64,000 bases of DNA, taken from positions 1 through 64,000 of the forward strand of contig JAJFFS010000017.1 of NCBI GenBank assembly GCA_021776515.1, read 5' to 3'. Shown here piece after piece: positions 53,813 to 63,037 of the stretch. The translations under genes and the position numbers were made by a program. The notes beneath the pieces were generated by a model. It saw only the letters and a list, made by a program, of their open reading frames with translations. It was not told where the DNA came from and did no database searches. The first letter of the stretch is position 1; the number at the start of each line of letters is the position of its first letter. Source of the stretch: Robiginitomaculum sp. Its GTDB lineage: Bacteria > Pseudomonadota > Alphaproteobacteria > Caulobacterales > Maricaulaceae.

Positions 53813-54919
53813 TCAGCCATCTTCAAGAACGGTAATCCGGGCAAGGCTGGCAACAAAAACAAAGACGGGCGCTGCCCAGATCGCAACAAGAGGGGGGAGC
53901 ACTTGTGTGGCCCCCAGTGCATGTAACAAATCACTTGCAAAATAGAGGGCAAAGCCCGCGCTACCTGCTGTCAGGGCAAGGCGCACAGTACCGCCAAGGC
54001 GTACAAGATTAAAAGAGAATGTCGAGCCAATTAATGCCATGGCGGCCAAGGTCAGGGGGAGAGACAGTAATTGGTGCATTTGAAGCTGGTATCGACGTGT
54101 ACCAAATCCAGCCTTTTTTGATTCATCAATCATGCCTGGCAAAGCATATATCGATAGGCTTGCGGTTCTTACAGAATCGCCAAGAAGTGCAGAGGGAGAA
54201 ATTTTGGTTGGCAATGCCAGATTGTCATAGTGCCTGGGGGCTGCATCACGTGACAAGTCAGTCGCATTTTCAAGTTGCCAGAAACCGGGTTGTAAAACCG
54301 CACGTTCAGCATTGATACTATGGTGCATCACAGGCGTTCCGTCTGTCTGTAAGGTATAGTAGAAAAAGGTAAGCTTATAGAGCGTTGCCGTTTGGGCGAT
54401 GACATTGTCTGCCCGGATGAGTACAATGCCCTCGTCAACGGCTTCGCGGAACCACATTGCCTTATGTGCCGTTTCGTCGTTATCTATTCCTGTTTGCTGT
54501 AATAAAACTCTCTCTCGCTCAAATTGCCCGCTCATATTGGTGGCCAGTGGGTTCAGGGCCAGCATTCCGAAAATGCCCAGACACAGGGCGACAAGCACGG
54601 ATGGCAGGGCAAATTGCCAGGCAGACATAGTCGCCGCCCTTAGGGCGACCAGTTCATTGCGGCGGTTAAGTTTAAACATGACCCACATCACACCAAAAAG
54701 AACGATAAAGGGCAGGGTTTGTTCGATCATTACAGGCAATTTTAAAAAAGTTAGATGTAATACCTGTAACGAGGTCACCGTTGGTTGAGCATCCATACGC
54801 CGGGATAGTTCAACATAATCTACAACAAGAACTAGTGACCCAATTATGCTTGCTGCTAACAAAACACCTTTGAAAACTTCGTGAAACAAATAGCTGAAAA
54901 GCAGACGGGTGTGGATCAT
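53813..54919 (-). CDS. lptG: LPS export permease LptG
   Basis: 368-residue YjgP/YjgQ-family inner membrane protein with three N-terminal helices, a periplasmic beta domain and three C-terminal helices. LFGVMWVMFKLNRRNELVALRAATMSAW is the coupling-helix region. Its ATG overlaps the lptF stop. Assigned LptG as second of the pair. Confidence 0.93.
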   Translation of the reverse strand: MIHTRLLFSYLFHEVFKGVLLAASIIGSLVLVVDYVELSRRMDAQPTVTSLQVLHLTFLKLPVMIEQTLPFIVLFGVMWVMFKLNRRNELVALRAATMSAWQFALPSVLVALCLGIFGMLALNPLATNMSGQFERERVLLQQTGIDNDETAHKAMWFREAVDEGIVLIRADNVIAQTATLYKLTFFYYTLQTDGTPVMHHSINAERAVLQPGFWQLENATDLSRDAAPRHYDNLALPTKISPSALLGDSVRTASLSIYALPGMIDESKKAGFGTRRYQLQMHQLLSLPLTLAAMALIGSTFSFNLVRLGGTVRLALTAGSAGFALYFASDLLHALGATQVLPPLVAIWAAPVFVFVASLARITVLEDG

Positions 54920-56028
54920 GTGATTGCCAACCGTTCATCAGGGCGAGAAAGTCTTTTTTCACTAAGTACAAACCACAAACACAGGGCAGCAACAGCCAGT
55001 GGGATAGCATACTGTGCCACATTCAACACAGGGTATTCGGCTGCGGCGGCCTCTATGGAATAGCCGATGAGCCGTATCATTAGCGCCAGCGCGCCGGTGA
55101 ATACCAGCCTTTTGCCGTAACCCATGCGATTGTAATCGCCCCCCAATAATGCTGCCAACGCCATTAATGCCAGCGTGAAATTATAGAGAGGTGAGGAAAG
55201 GCGCAGGTGCCCTTCGGCAAGCAAGGAATCCGCGTTTTGTCTATCCCAGTAATTGCTTGGATCAGGGTGAAATAATTCCCCCAGATAACGGTCTGTGCGT
55301 TTGTAAATAAGCGCCCCTTGCGGTTCAATAACACCTTGCAAAGCAAAATTGGTACTGGTGAATTCCAGTGTTTCCAGTGCGCCATCGGCATCTACCCTCT
55401 GACGTGTTGTATTGGTTAGCGCGATGAGTGGGTGCAACCCTGTGTTTATAAACGTTCCCGTCTTGGCTAAATAAATCATGGGGTTATCACGATTGCGCCC
55501 GTCATAAATCATGACATCGCTTAGCACGTCATTTTGTACTTCACGGGCAAAAATAGTCAGGTTTAATGCCGGCGAAACAAACTCACCGGGGCGAACAATC
55601 GTTGAGGCCAGGTCAGAGCGAACCTTGTAAATAGATTCACGCATGGTTTTGTAAGCAGCGGGCTGCACCCAGGTGTTGATGGTCAAATTTGCTAATACGA
55701 CAAGGCAGGCAATCCGCATTATCGGAGAAATGACGGCCCATTTTGTCATGCCGCCTGCAAAAACCACCAGAAACTCATTATCCGTATGCAAGTGCTGAAC
55801 TGCATAAGCCACCGCAAGAAAAAGTGCGAAGGGCAAAATAGTAGAAATCAACTGGGGCAGCGCTAATAATGTAATTTCCAGATAGGTGAAAAAACTGGCT
55901 TGATCATCCACAATTATATCCATGGTTGCCAGACTTTGTGTCAGCATGGCAAGGGCACCAAGAACAACAGTGACCAAGGCAAATGGACGGAATGTTTCAC
56001 GGATGAAATAGCTCTGCAGCGTTTTCAT
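54916..56028 (-). CDS. lptF: LPS export permease LptF
   Basis: 370-residue partner of LptG with the same layout; YFIRETFRPFALVTVVL at the start and QHLHTDNEFLVVFAGGMTKW as coupling region. LptB2FG extracts LPS from the inner membrane. Divergent from pepA. Confidence 0.93.
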   Translation of the reverse strand: MKTLQSYFIRETFRPFALVTVVLGALAMLTQSLATMDIIVDDQASFFTYLEITLLALPQLISTILPFALFLAVAYAVQHLHTDNEFLVVFAGGMTKWAVISPIMRIACLVVLANLTINTWVQPAAYKTMRESIYKVRSDLASTIVRPGEFVSPALNLTIFAREVQNDVLSDVMIYDGRNRDNPMIYLAKTGTFINTGLHPLIALTNTTRQRVDADGALETLEFTSTNFALQGVIEPQGALIYKRTDRYLGELFHPDPSNYWDRQNADSLLAEGHLRLSSPLYNFTLALMALAALLGGDYNRMGYGKRLVFTGALALMIRLIGYSIEAAAAEYPVLNVAQYAIPLAVAALCLWFVLSEKRLSRPDERLAIT

Positions 56029-56213
56029 ATTTGGCCGAAACTCCCTGAATTAATGGGTGATAATATCACGGCACTAAAACATTGCTTACCAGCAAATTTG
56101 ATCATACATACCATTGATATGGCGTGATCACGGTGAAAACAAGGCCTGCGAACGGATGCTTGCGTTCCCCTGTGAATGACCTAGGTTCCCAAAAAGCTTT
56201 AAGGATTAAAAGT

Positions 56214-57686
56214 ATGAAAGTCGAGTTTACGAGTACTGCCAAATTTGCTGATGCTGTTGTTGCGCCTGTTTTTGACAATAACCGGCACAGTGTCGGGGCT
56301 GATGCTTTGGACAAGGCCACAGGCGGTGTTATTAGCCGTGCGCAAAAAAAATCAAGGTTTACTGGTAAGTCCAGACAAACACTTGTGATTAATGCCCCCT
56401 CTGGGCTGGATGCCCAGTTGGTTTTGCTTGTTGGTGCGGGTGATCGTGATGCGGCTGATGCATTATCCTGGGAAGTTTTCGGTGCTGGTGCTCTAAAAAC
56501 CTTGCAGCTATGCGGTGCAAAGACACTGGTGTTTGATATGCGCGATATGGGCTCACAGGCCTGCGCACGCGCGGTGTTTGGTGCCCTGTTGGCGGCTTAC
56601 CGGTTCGATAAATACCGGACTACACTAAAGGACGATAAAAAACCGTCTTTGACAAAAATTCGGGTCATTTGTGATGATACAGCGGCGGCGAAACGGGCAT
56701 TTTCGCCTTTGCGGGAAACTGCTTATGGGGTTGAAATGGCTCGTGACCTGGTTTCTGAACCGGCAAATGTGTTGCATCCTGAGGAATTTGCCAAACGGGC
56801 GCAGAGTCTGGAAAGCCATGGATTAGAGGTCCAGGTTCTTGACGAAAAAGATATGAAAAAATTGGGCATGAATGCTCTGCTTAGCGTCGGTCTTGGCTCG
56901 AACTATGGGACTAAACTTGCGATTATGTCCTGGTTTGGGGCCGAGGACCGTAAAGAGGCACCTCTGGTGCTGGTTGGTAAGGGTGTGTGTTTCGATACTG
57001 GTGGCATATCCCTAAAACCCGGTGCTGGTATGTGGGATATGAAAGGTGACATGGGCGGCGCGGCGGCAGTAACGGGCACTATGCGTGCGCTTGCCGGGCG
57101 TAAGGCCAAAGCCAATGTTATCGGCATAATAGGTCTTGTTGAAAATATGCCGGATGCGGCGGCAACACGCCCGGGCGATATTGTCACGTCAGCTGATGGC
57201 CAAACCATTGAGGTGCAAAATACAGATGCCGAAGGTCGCCTCGTTCTTGTCGATGCGCTTTGGTATGGCCTTCGTTTTAAACCTCATCAAATAATTGATT
57301 TTGCTACACTTACGGGGGCAATTATCATTGCGCTGGGTCATGAAAATGCAGGTGTTTTTTCCAATGATGATGCGCTGGCAGGTGCTTTGGATGCGGCGGG
57401 GAAATCCTCAGGTGAGAGTGTGTGGCGTCTGCCATTAGGTGCCGGATATGACAAGCAAATCGACAGTAAATACGCGGATATGAAAAATATAGGCGGGCGT
57501 GGTGCAGGCTCGATAACGGCGGCGCAATTTCTGCGCCGGTTCGTTGGTGAAACGCCCTGGGCGCATGTAGATATTGCCGGAACCGCCTGGAAAGATAAAT
57601 CTGATGACCCGCGAGAACCTGCCTGGGCGACCGGATTTGGTGTGCGGCTGATGGATCAGTTTGTCGCACAAAATTGCGAAAATTGA
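56214..57686 (+). CDS. pepA: Leucyl aminopeptidase (M17)
   Basis: 490 residues from the ATG at 56214, which has AAGGA upstream. Two-zinc aminopeptidase; the metal-binding and catalytic segments are KGVCFDTGGISLKPGAGMWDMKGDMGG and NTDAEGRLVLVDAL. In some bacteria PepA also acts in plasmid or promoter DNA binding. Followed closely by holC, the usual pairing. Confidence 0.96.
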   Translation: MKVEFTSTAKFADAVVAPVFDNNRHSVGADALDKATGGVISRAQKKSRFTGKSRQTLVINAPSGLDAQLVLLVGAGDRDAADALSWEVFGAGALKTLQLCGAKTLVFDMRDMGSQACARAVFGALLAAYRFDKYRTTLKDDKKPSLTKIRVICDDTAAAKRAFSPLRETAYGVEMARDLVSEPANVLHPEEFAKRAQSLESHGLEVQVLDEKDMKKLGMNALLSVGLGSNYGTKLAIMSWFGAEDRKEAPLVLVGKGVCFDTGGISLKPGAGMWDMKGDMGGAAAVTGTMRALAGRKAKANVIGIIGLVENMPDAAATRPGDIVTSADGQTIEVQNTDAEGRLVLVDALWYGLRFKPHQIIDFATLTGAIIIALGHENAGVFSNDDALAGALDAAGKSSGESVWRLPLGAGYDKQIDSKYADMKNIGGRGAGSITAAQFLRRFVGETPWAHVDIAGTAWKDKSDDPREPAWATGFGVRLMDQFVAQNCEN

Positions 57687-57687
57687 G

Positions 57688-58143
57688 TTGGTCGCTACTG
57701 AACATTGGTTTTACCATCTGGAGCGCGGTGCGCTAGATACTTCATTGCCGCCTCTATTAGAGAAAGTTCTTGAACGGGGCTGGCGGGCACTTGTTCGTTC
57801 AGCAGACCCTGTGGCACTTGGCGAGCTGGATAAGCATTTGTGGACCAATCGGCCAGACAGCTTTTTACCTCATGGGTTAAGTGATGAACCACGGGCTGCC
57901 AAGCAACCTGTCTTGCTGACGACGCGTGCTGAAAATGAAAATACGGCGCAGATTGTCATTCTGGTTCATGGTGCCAAGCCACCAGCGCTGGACGGTGTTG
58001 AACGCTGTGTGACCATGTTTGATGACGACAACCCGGATGCGCTTGCCCAGGCGCGTGAGCGGTGGAAACAGGCACGTGCAGATGGCGGTCCGGTTTCTTA
58101 TTGGCGGCAGGATGCTGATGGTCGCTGGGCCAAGCAAGGTTGA
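57688..58143 (+). CDS. holC: DNA polymerase III chi subunit
   Basis: About 151 residues. Alignment with the family (EHWFYHLERG near the N-terminus, WTNRPDSFLPHGL, VERCVTMFDDDNPDALAQARERWKQ) favours the TTG at 57688, just after the pepA stop; a TTG at 57661 inside pepA is possible. Chi links the clamp loader to SSB. Confidence 0.9.
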   Translation: MVATEHWFYHLERGALDTSLPPLLEKVLERGWRALVRSADPVALGELDKHLWTNRPDSFLPHGLSDEPRAAKQPVLLTTRAENENTAQIVILVHGAKPPALDGVERCVTMFDDDNPDALAQARERWKQARADGGPVSYWRQDADGRWAKQG

Positions 58144-58241
58144 AGCTACCAGCTTGCTTTTCAGTAATTTTATACAATAAACCTGTTTAGCCCTTCCATT
58201 TTATGGCATAATCTAATCTCGGAATCACGAAGGCAGTCCAT

Positions 58242-59249
58242 ATGGCGATAGCAGAAGAAAGTACACCATTCGATGATCTGCGGACTCTGATTACGGACTG
58301 TCCGCCGTTAGACGAGGATGCGCGTGCGCGTGCGTTATTACGGCAAGATCAAATTGCCTTGCCAGCGGGCGGATTAGGGCGGCTGGCTGATCTTGCGGTT
58401 TGGATGGCTTCCTGCCAGGGGGGCAAGGCACCTCATGTTGACCGGCCATTGGTTGCCGTTTTTGCCTCATCTCACCAGATTACGGTTCATGGCGTTTCCA
58501 AGTATGACTCCGATCATGCCCGCGAAATGACTGATCAGGTTCTCAATGGCACTGGTGCAGTAAACCAGATTGCCAAAGCCGCCGGTGCCGGGCTGAAAGT
58601 GTTTGAACTGGCACTGGAAGACCCAACGCCGGATATTACCAAAGCAGCCGCGCTTAGCGAGCGCGATTGCGCCTCTACAATGGCCTATGCCATGCAGGCG
58701 TTTGAAGAAACGCCTGACGTTCTGTGCATTGGTATTGTCGGGGCGGGCGCGACGACAGCTGCTGGAGCTATGGCTCTGGCGCTTTTTGGTGGCACACCGG
58801 CATTCTGGGCCGAGGCGGGTTCAGCTGTTGATGACAAGGAAATGCTGGCAGCCAAAGCTAAGGTTATTGGCGCTGCTGTGAACTATCATAGCGGCAATCT
58901 GGGCGATCCGCTGGAGGTCCTGTGCCGTCTTGGCGGGCGCGATATGGCCGCGGCTGCGGGGGCAATTCTTGCGGCAAGGCACCAGGGTGTACCAGTGATA
59001 TTGGATGGCTTTGCTTCCTGTGCGGCAGCGGCTGTATTACACGAAATCGAAGCCTCTGCGGTGGATCATTGTGTAGCCGGGTCAGTGACAGCGCGCGATT
59101 CCCACCGCGCCATTCTTGATCGTCTGGGTAAACGCCCCATATTGGATCTGGAACTTGGCCTTGGTGATGGTTCAGGTGCAGCCCTTGCCTTGAATATCCT
59201 GCGTGCGGCTACGGCATTTCACAATGGGTTTGGCAAAGAAAACTTGTAA
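58242..59249 (+). CDS. Divergent CobT-like phosphoribosyltransferase homologue
   Basis: 335 residues aligned over the whole length with alphaproteobacterial CobT (nicotinate-nucleotide:dimethylbenzimidazole phosphoribosyltransferase): LGRLADLAVWMASCQG, INQ-like VNQIAKAAGAGLKVFELALEDPTPDIT, GNLGDPLEVLCRLGGRDMAAAAGAILAARHQGVPVILDGF. Signature motifs differ: the usual GEMGIGNTT reads GIVGAGATT (164-172), the FAG(D/N)HGV region reads FASSHQI, and the C-terminal LGEGSGA reads LGDGSGA (Asp309 where the catalytic Glu is expected). No other cobalamin gene is adjacent. Activity as CobT is doubtful. Confidence 0.8.
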   Translation: MAIAEESTPFDDLRTLITDCPPLDEDARARALLRQDQIALPAGGLGRLADLAVWMASCQGGKAPHVDRPLVAVFASSHQITVHGVSKYDSDHAREMTDQVLNGTGAVNQIAKAAGAGLKVFELALEDPTPDITKAAALSERDCASTMAYAMQAFEETPDVLCIGIVGAGATTAAGAMALALFGGTPAFWAEAGSAVDDKEMLAAKAKVIGAAVNYHSGNLGDPLEVLCRLGGRDMAAAAGAILAARHQGVPVILDGFASCAAAAVLHEIEASAVDHCVAGSVTARDSHRAILDRLGKRPILDLELGLGDGSGAALALNILRAATAFHNGFGKENL

Positions 59250-59277
59250 GATATTTTTTCATTCTGGAGTGTTTTTC

Positions 59278-59892
59278 ATGAAGCTTTACACATCGGCATT
59301 TGCCCCTAATCCTGAACGCGTACACATGTTCATGAAGGAAAAAGGCATCACTGATATTGAGTTGGTCGATATAAATATAATGGAGCGAGAACATAAAACT
59401 CGTGAGTATCGTACGATAAGTCCGCTTGCCCAAATTCCGGCGCTGGAACTGGATGATGGGCGGGTGCTAACCGAAAGTCGGGCCATTTGCCGTTATCTGG
59501 AAGGGGTGCACCCGGAACCAAATCTCTTTGGGAAAACTGACGAGGAAGCCGCCTTCATTGAAATGTGGGACCGGCGTGTGGAGTTTATGTTCCTGCTGCC
59601 ACTGGCCTGGTGGATACGCCATGGGCATCCGGCCTTCACCGCTATCGAAAAACAAATTGCCGAATTGGCGCCGCGCGGCGAGAAGGGTTTTCGCTATTTT
59701 GCCAAATGGCTGGATAGTGAACTGGCGGGGCGTGATTTTATTGCCGGAGATCGCTTTACCATTGCTGACATCACCGCTTTTGCCTCACTGGGTTTTGCCC
59801 GTGTTGCCAAATGGAAACCGGATGCAGATGAATTGCCGAATCTCGTTGCCTGGCGCGGACGTATGCTGGCACGGCCCTGCGGGCAGAAATAA
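59278..59892 (+). CDS. Glutathione S-transferase family protein
   Basis: 204 residues from the ATG at 59278 with CTGGAG upstream. Thioredoxin-like N-domain (MKLYTSAFAPNPERVHMFM; cis-proline and ESRAICRYLE for glutathione binding) and a helical C-domain (FIAGDRFTIADITAFASL). Substrate unknown. Confidence 0.92.
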   Translation: MKLYTSAFAPNPERVHMFMKEKGITDIELVDINIMEREHKTREYRTISPLAQIPALELDDGRVLTESRAICRYLEGVHPEPNLFGKTDEEAAFIEMWDRRVEFMFLLPLAWWIRHGHPAFTAIEKQIAELAPRGEKGFRYFAKWLDSELAGRDFIAGDRFTIADITAFASLGFARVAKWKPDADELPNLVAWRGRMLARPCGQK

Positions 59893-59934
59893 AAACATCT
59901 GTTTCTCTAGCCCGGGGCCCTGAGCAGAGGAGGG

Positions 59935-61194
59935 CTACCCGAACGGGACATCAATTGAAGGCGAAAGTTCGCTAAACAGCCTTGGCCCGGTCTCGGTCAT
60001 ATAAAGGCAATCTTCCAGCCGAACACCAAATTCACCAAAGATATAAATACCCGGCTCGTTGGAAAAACACATGCCGGGGGCCAAAGGTGTCACCTCGCCG
60101 TGGACAAAATTCACCGGCTCATGACCATCCATGCCAATGCCGTGGCCAAGGCGGTGTGAAAGGCCAGGGGTTTTATACCCCGGGCCATAACCCTTGCCTT
60201 CATAAAACTGGCGCACCGCATCATCAATTTTTCCCGCTGGCGTACCAATGTGCATGGTTTCCAGTGCCAGTTCCTGCCCGCGTTTTACGGTTTCCCATAC
60301 CTCGCGTTGTTTCTTGCTGGGTTCACCAAAAACAAAGGTGCGCGAAATATCGGATTCATAATCATGAACCGAACAACCGCAATCCATCAATATAACTTCA
60401 CCTTCGCGCACTTCTTGTGGTTTATCGGACCCATGCGGATAGGCGCTGGCCTCACCTAATAATGCCATGGAAAATTGCACATTGCCGCCAAAGTTGCGCG
60501 TAGCTTGATCCATCATGACGGTTATGTCTTGCGCGTTTTGCCCAGCCTCTATTCGGGGGTGGATGGATTTATAGGCCGCCATGGTGATGTCATTCGCGGT
60601 TTGCATAAGGGCCAGTTCTGCGGCGGATTTATACATCCGAACACCGCGCGTTATCGGTGCGCCAAAAACAATTTCATAGGCCGGTGCCGCGCGTTTCATG
60701 CCATCAATGATGAAGTGCCGCACGGTTTCTTCTACCGCCAATTTGCCTTCCGTTAAGCCCCTGTCCCTGAGGGCACTCGCAACCAGATCAAACGGATTTT
60801 CATGTTCATGCCAGGTGCGTACATCATCACCAAAGCTCATGCTTTCACGGATGGAGGGTTCTTCAAAATATGGTGTGACCACCGCTATTTTACCCTCTGC
60901 CGGAATTATGGCGCCGGTAAAGCGTTCTGAGCGCCACCAGCGTATGCCTGTAAAATAAACCAGTGCTGAACCTGCCTCCAGCAACAGGGCTGATATACCC
61001 TGTTCACGCATGATTTTTTGTGCCGCGGCAACGCGAGTTTTGCGTTCTGCAACGCCTATGGGTTTGGCATCTTTGGCGAGATTTATGGGGGGCAGGCCGG
61101 GCGACTTTTTTGCCGTGGATGCGGCCCTGGTGCAGGCGCTTAACACGCCCCCGGCACCGGCAAGGGCCAGCAATTCCCGTTTACTGATACTCAT
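59935..61194 (-). CDS. Exported M24-family metallopeptidase (Xaa-Pro aminopeptidase-like), lipoprotein signal
   Basis: 419 residues. The N-terminus ends in a lipobox (GGVLSAC) after a KRELLALAG stretch that looks Tat-like with only one arginine. Creatinase-type N-domain, then a pita-bread domain with all five metal ligands: Asp in ILMDCGCSV, Asp in YESDISRTF, His in LGHGIGMDG, Glu in SNEPGIYIF, Glu in RLEDC. GGGAGG precedes the ATG. It follows the acyltransferase gene by 12 bases. Confidence 0.92.
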   Translation of the reverse strand: MSISKRELLALAGAGGVLSACTRAASTAKKSPGLPPINLAKDAKPIGVAERKTRVAAAQKIMREQGISALLLEAGSALVYFTGIRWWRSERFTGAIIPAEGKIAVVTPYFEEPSIRESMSFGDDVRTWHEHENPFDLVASALRDRGLTEGKLAVEETVRHFIIDGMKRAAPAYEIVFGAPITRGVRMYKSAAELALMQTANDITMAAYKSIHPRIEAGQNAQDITVMMDQATRNFGGNVQFSMALLGEASAYPHGSDKPQEVREGEVILMDCGCSVHDYESDISRTFVFGEPSKKQREVWETVKRGQELALETMHIGTPAGKIDDAVRQFYEGKGYGPGYKTPGLSHRLGHGIGMDGHEPVNFVHGEVTPLAPGMCFSNEPGIYIFGEFGVRLEDCLYMTETGPRLFSELSPSIDVPFG

Positions 61195-61206
61195 TTAGTC
61201 CTCCCT

Positions 61207-61929
61207 TTAATCGTCTTTTCCTGGGGCAATCCTGCTTCTTACCCAATCCAGAAGTGTGTTATTTTCAAGCATTTGCGCGTATGCCTTGTCCATAAAGCGG
61301 TCCAGTGCCGGTGGGTCATCAAGTAAATCCATGCGGGTGCGAAATGTTGCCTCTGCATCCAGTTCCTTGACTATTCGTGCCGGATTTCCTGCGACTATGA
61401 CATTTGGTGGCACGTCTCGTGTAACCACGGCGCGAGCACCAACAATACTGTTCTCGCCGATGTTGACACCTTTACCAACAAAAGCACCATCACCCAGCCA
61501 GACATTATCAGCCAGCTTCACCGGCCTGGCATTGTCATCAATACTGGTGCGGTCATAAATTCCGTGCCAGTCACAATCGCTGATAGTGCTGCTGCGTGCC
61601 AGCATACATCCATTGCCTATCGTAATTTTTTGTGCGGCCATAATGCGCGTGCCGCCGGTTAGCAACACACAATCACCCAGAACTATTGTCCCCTTTTTTT
61701 CTGGTGTTGCCCACACAGTCAGGCGGACAGGTGCATCAGCAGAGGCAATAACGTGCAAGGATTGGCCAGCCTGAATTCCGCGTCCAAAGAGATGTAGATG
61801 TCGTGCGCCGATAAATTTGGCATGAGGGCCAAGAATGTCAAAACGTGGGGCAAGAAAACGCGCGGCCCACCAGTTCCAAAAGCGGTTTTGGGCATCATAT
61901 AACCATTTGGGTCGAGCATCGCGGCGCAT
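61207..61929 (-). CDS. Left-handed beta-helix (hexapeptide) acyltransferase
   Basis: 240 residues. Hexapeptide repeats (IVLGDCVLLTGGTRIMAAQKITIGNGCMLA; VKLADNVWLGDGAFVGKGVNIGENSIVGARAVVTRDVPPNVIVAGNPARIVKEL) define the fold, with the C-terminal part typical of O-acetyltransferases. The histidine in DCDWHGIYD is a catalytic candidate. Substrate unknown, perhaps a surface sugar. AAAGGA precedes the ATG. Confidence 0.9.
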   Translation of the reverse strand: MRRDARPKWLYDAQNRFWNWWAARFLAPRFDILGPHAKFIGARHLHLFGRGIQAGQSLHVIASADAPVRLTVWATPEKKGTIVLGDCVLLTGGTRIMAAQKITIGNGCMLARSSTISDCDWHGIYDRTSIDDNARPVKLADNVWLGDGAFVGKGVNIGENSIVGARAVVTRDVPPNVIVAGNPARIVKELDAEATFRTRMDLLDDPPALDRFMDKAYAQMLENNTLLDWVRSRIAPGKDD

Positions 61930-62019
61930 GGATATTCCTTTTGAAGAAAATTGATGTTTATAAGCTTTTAACTATATTCTTCAACCGGTCAGTTACCCCT
62001 ATGCTTTAGTTCCTAGGCT

Positions 62020-62976
62020 ATGAAAACCGCGCCCAGAAAATCAGCAAAACCATTTTCAAAATTATTGGGTAAACGTAAGGCAGCCCCAAAAAGCAAGGCG
62101 GCAACGGTAAGCAAGCCATTCACCCCGCAAAAAAGCAGCACTGCAAACCACGTGAGTAAAGCTTTTGCGGGCCCAGCCCATCTGGTGGCAGCAAATCTAC
62201 TCTGGGGGCCTGACAGGTTATGGCCACGCGATGAAGCTGGCGAAAGGGCGTTACCATGGCAGGCATCTGAAGGTGTCAGCATTGGTATACTTGGCGCAGG
62301 TCTGGGCGCATGGGCGGCGACGGTGGCCAGGCAGGTGCCAACGGCGACAATTACTGAATTTGACTGGCGATCAGATGTGGCACGTTGGCGTGTAGAGCGA
62401 GAAAAAATTCTGGATATTGATTCAGAATTAGCAGTAGCCCAAACAGCATTTCATGAAATTAATTCGAATATCATTTTGCCACCGCCGGTGCGATGTTCCT
62501 GCATTTTAGGTGTGGAGCCAATATTGGCGCAGGTCGGCTCGGATATATTACGATGGGCACGTTTAGCATTGGAACCAGGAGGGGTAATGGTCCTGGAAGA
62601 GCTGACCGCCGATACTCCAAGTCCATCAGCCAGAGGAGTTCGTAATGGCTGGATGGCTCGGGGCGGACAGAGTGCGCAGTGGTTACGAATAGATGAAATG
62701 GAAGCTACGCTACGTCGCAATGGCTTTATCCTTGGCAAGGTCAGGGAGCGTACAGGCGCACACTTACGTGCGTTACGGCTGGAATTGGACGAGGTAGGAC
62801 AACGCCTGGAGCCGCTAAACAAAGCAATAAAACAGGTGCCTTCACTGAAAAAAGTGGCTGATCATTTCAATTGTGAACTAAATGCAGCAAAAAATCGCCT
62901 CGTGGCACTTGAGCAAGGCACGTTAGCAGTTTATCGAATAGAGGTCATCAAGCCCCGCGCCGATGAGCTGATCTAA
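62020..62976 (+). CDS. Methyltransferase-like protein of unknown function
   Basis: 318 residues. A lysine/alanine-rich basic N-terminus (~45 residues) precedes a Rossmann-like domain with IGILGAGLGAWAATVARQVPTATITEFDW, fitting SAM-binding motif I and an acidic residue after strand 2. Then VMVLEELTADTPSP (strand 4/5 region), and a C-terminal coiled helix (LRALRLELDEVGQRLEPLNKAIKQV). No specific family is recognised; methyltransferase is an inference. Confidence 0.7.
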   Translation: MKTAPRKSAKPFSKLLGKRKAAPKSKAATVSKPFTPQKSSTANHVSKAFAGPAHLVAANLLWGPDRLWPRDEAGERALPWQASEGVSIGILGAGLGAWAATVARQVPTATITEFDWRSDVARWRVEREKILDIDSELAVAQTAFHEINSNIILPPPVRCSCILGVEPILAQVGSDILRWARLALEPGGVMVLEELTADTPSPSARGVRNGWMARGGQSAQWLRIDEMEATLRRNGFILGKVRERTGAHLRALRLELDEVGQRLEPLNKAIKQVPSLKKVADHFNCELNAAKNRLVALEQGTLAVYRIEVIKPRADELI

Positions 62977-63037
62977 AAACAAAACAGCTTACGGTGCTCA
63001 AAGCTGCCAATGCAGCCAGCGTAGAGAGAGCTAACCC

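Noticed and set aside
62013-62282. 89-residue minus-strand hydrophobic frame
   Set aside because: Antisense to the methyltransferase-like gene; no ribosome site or neighbour support.
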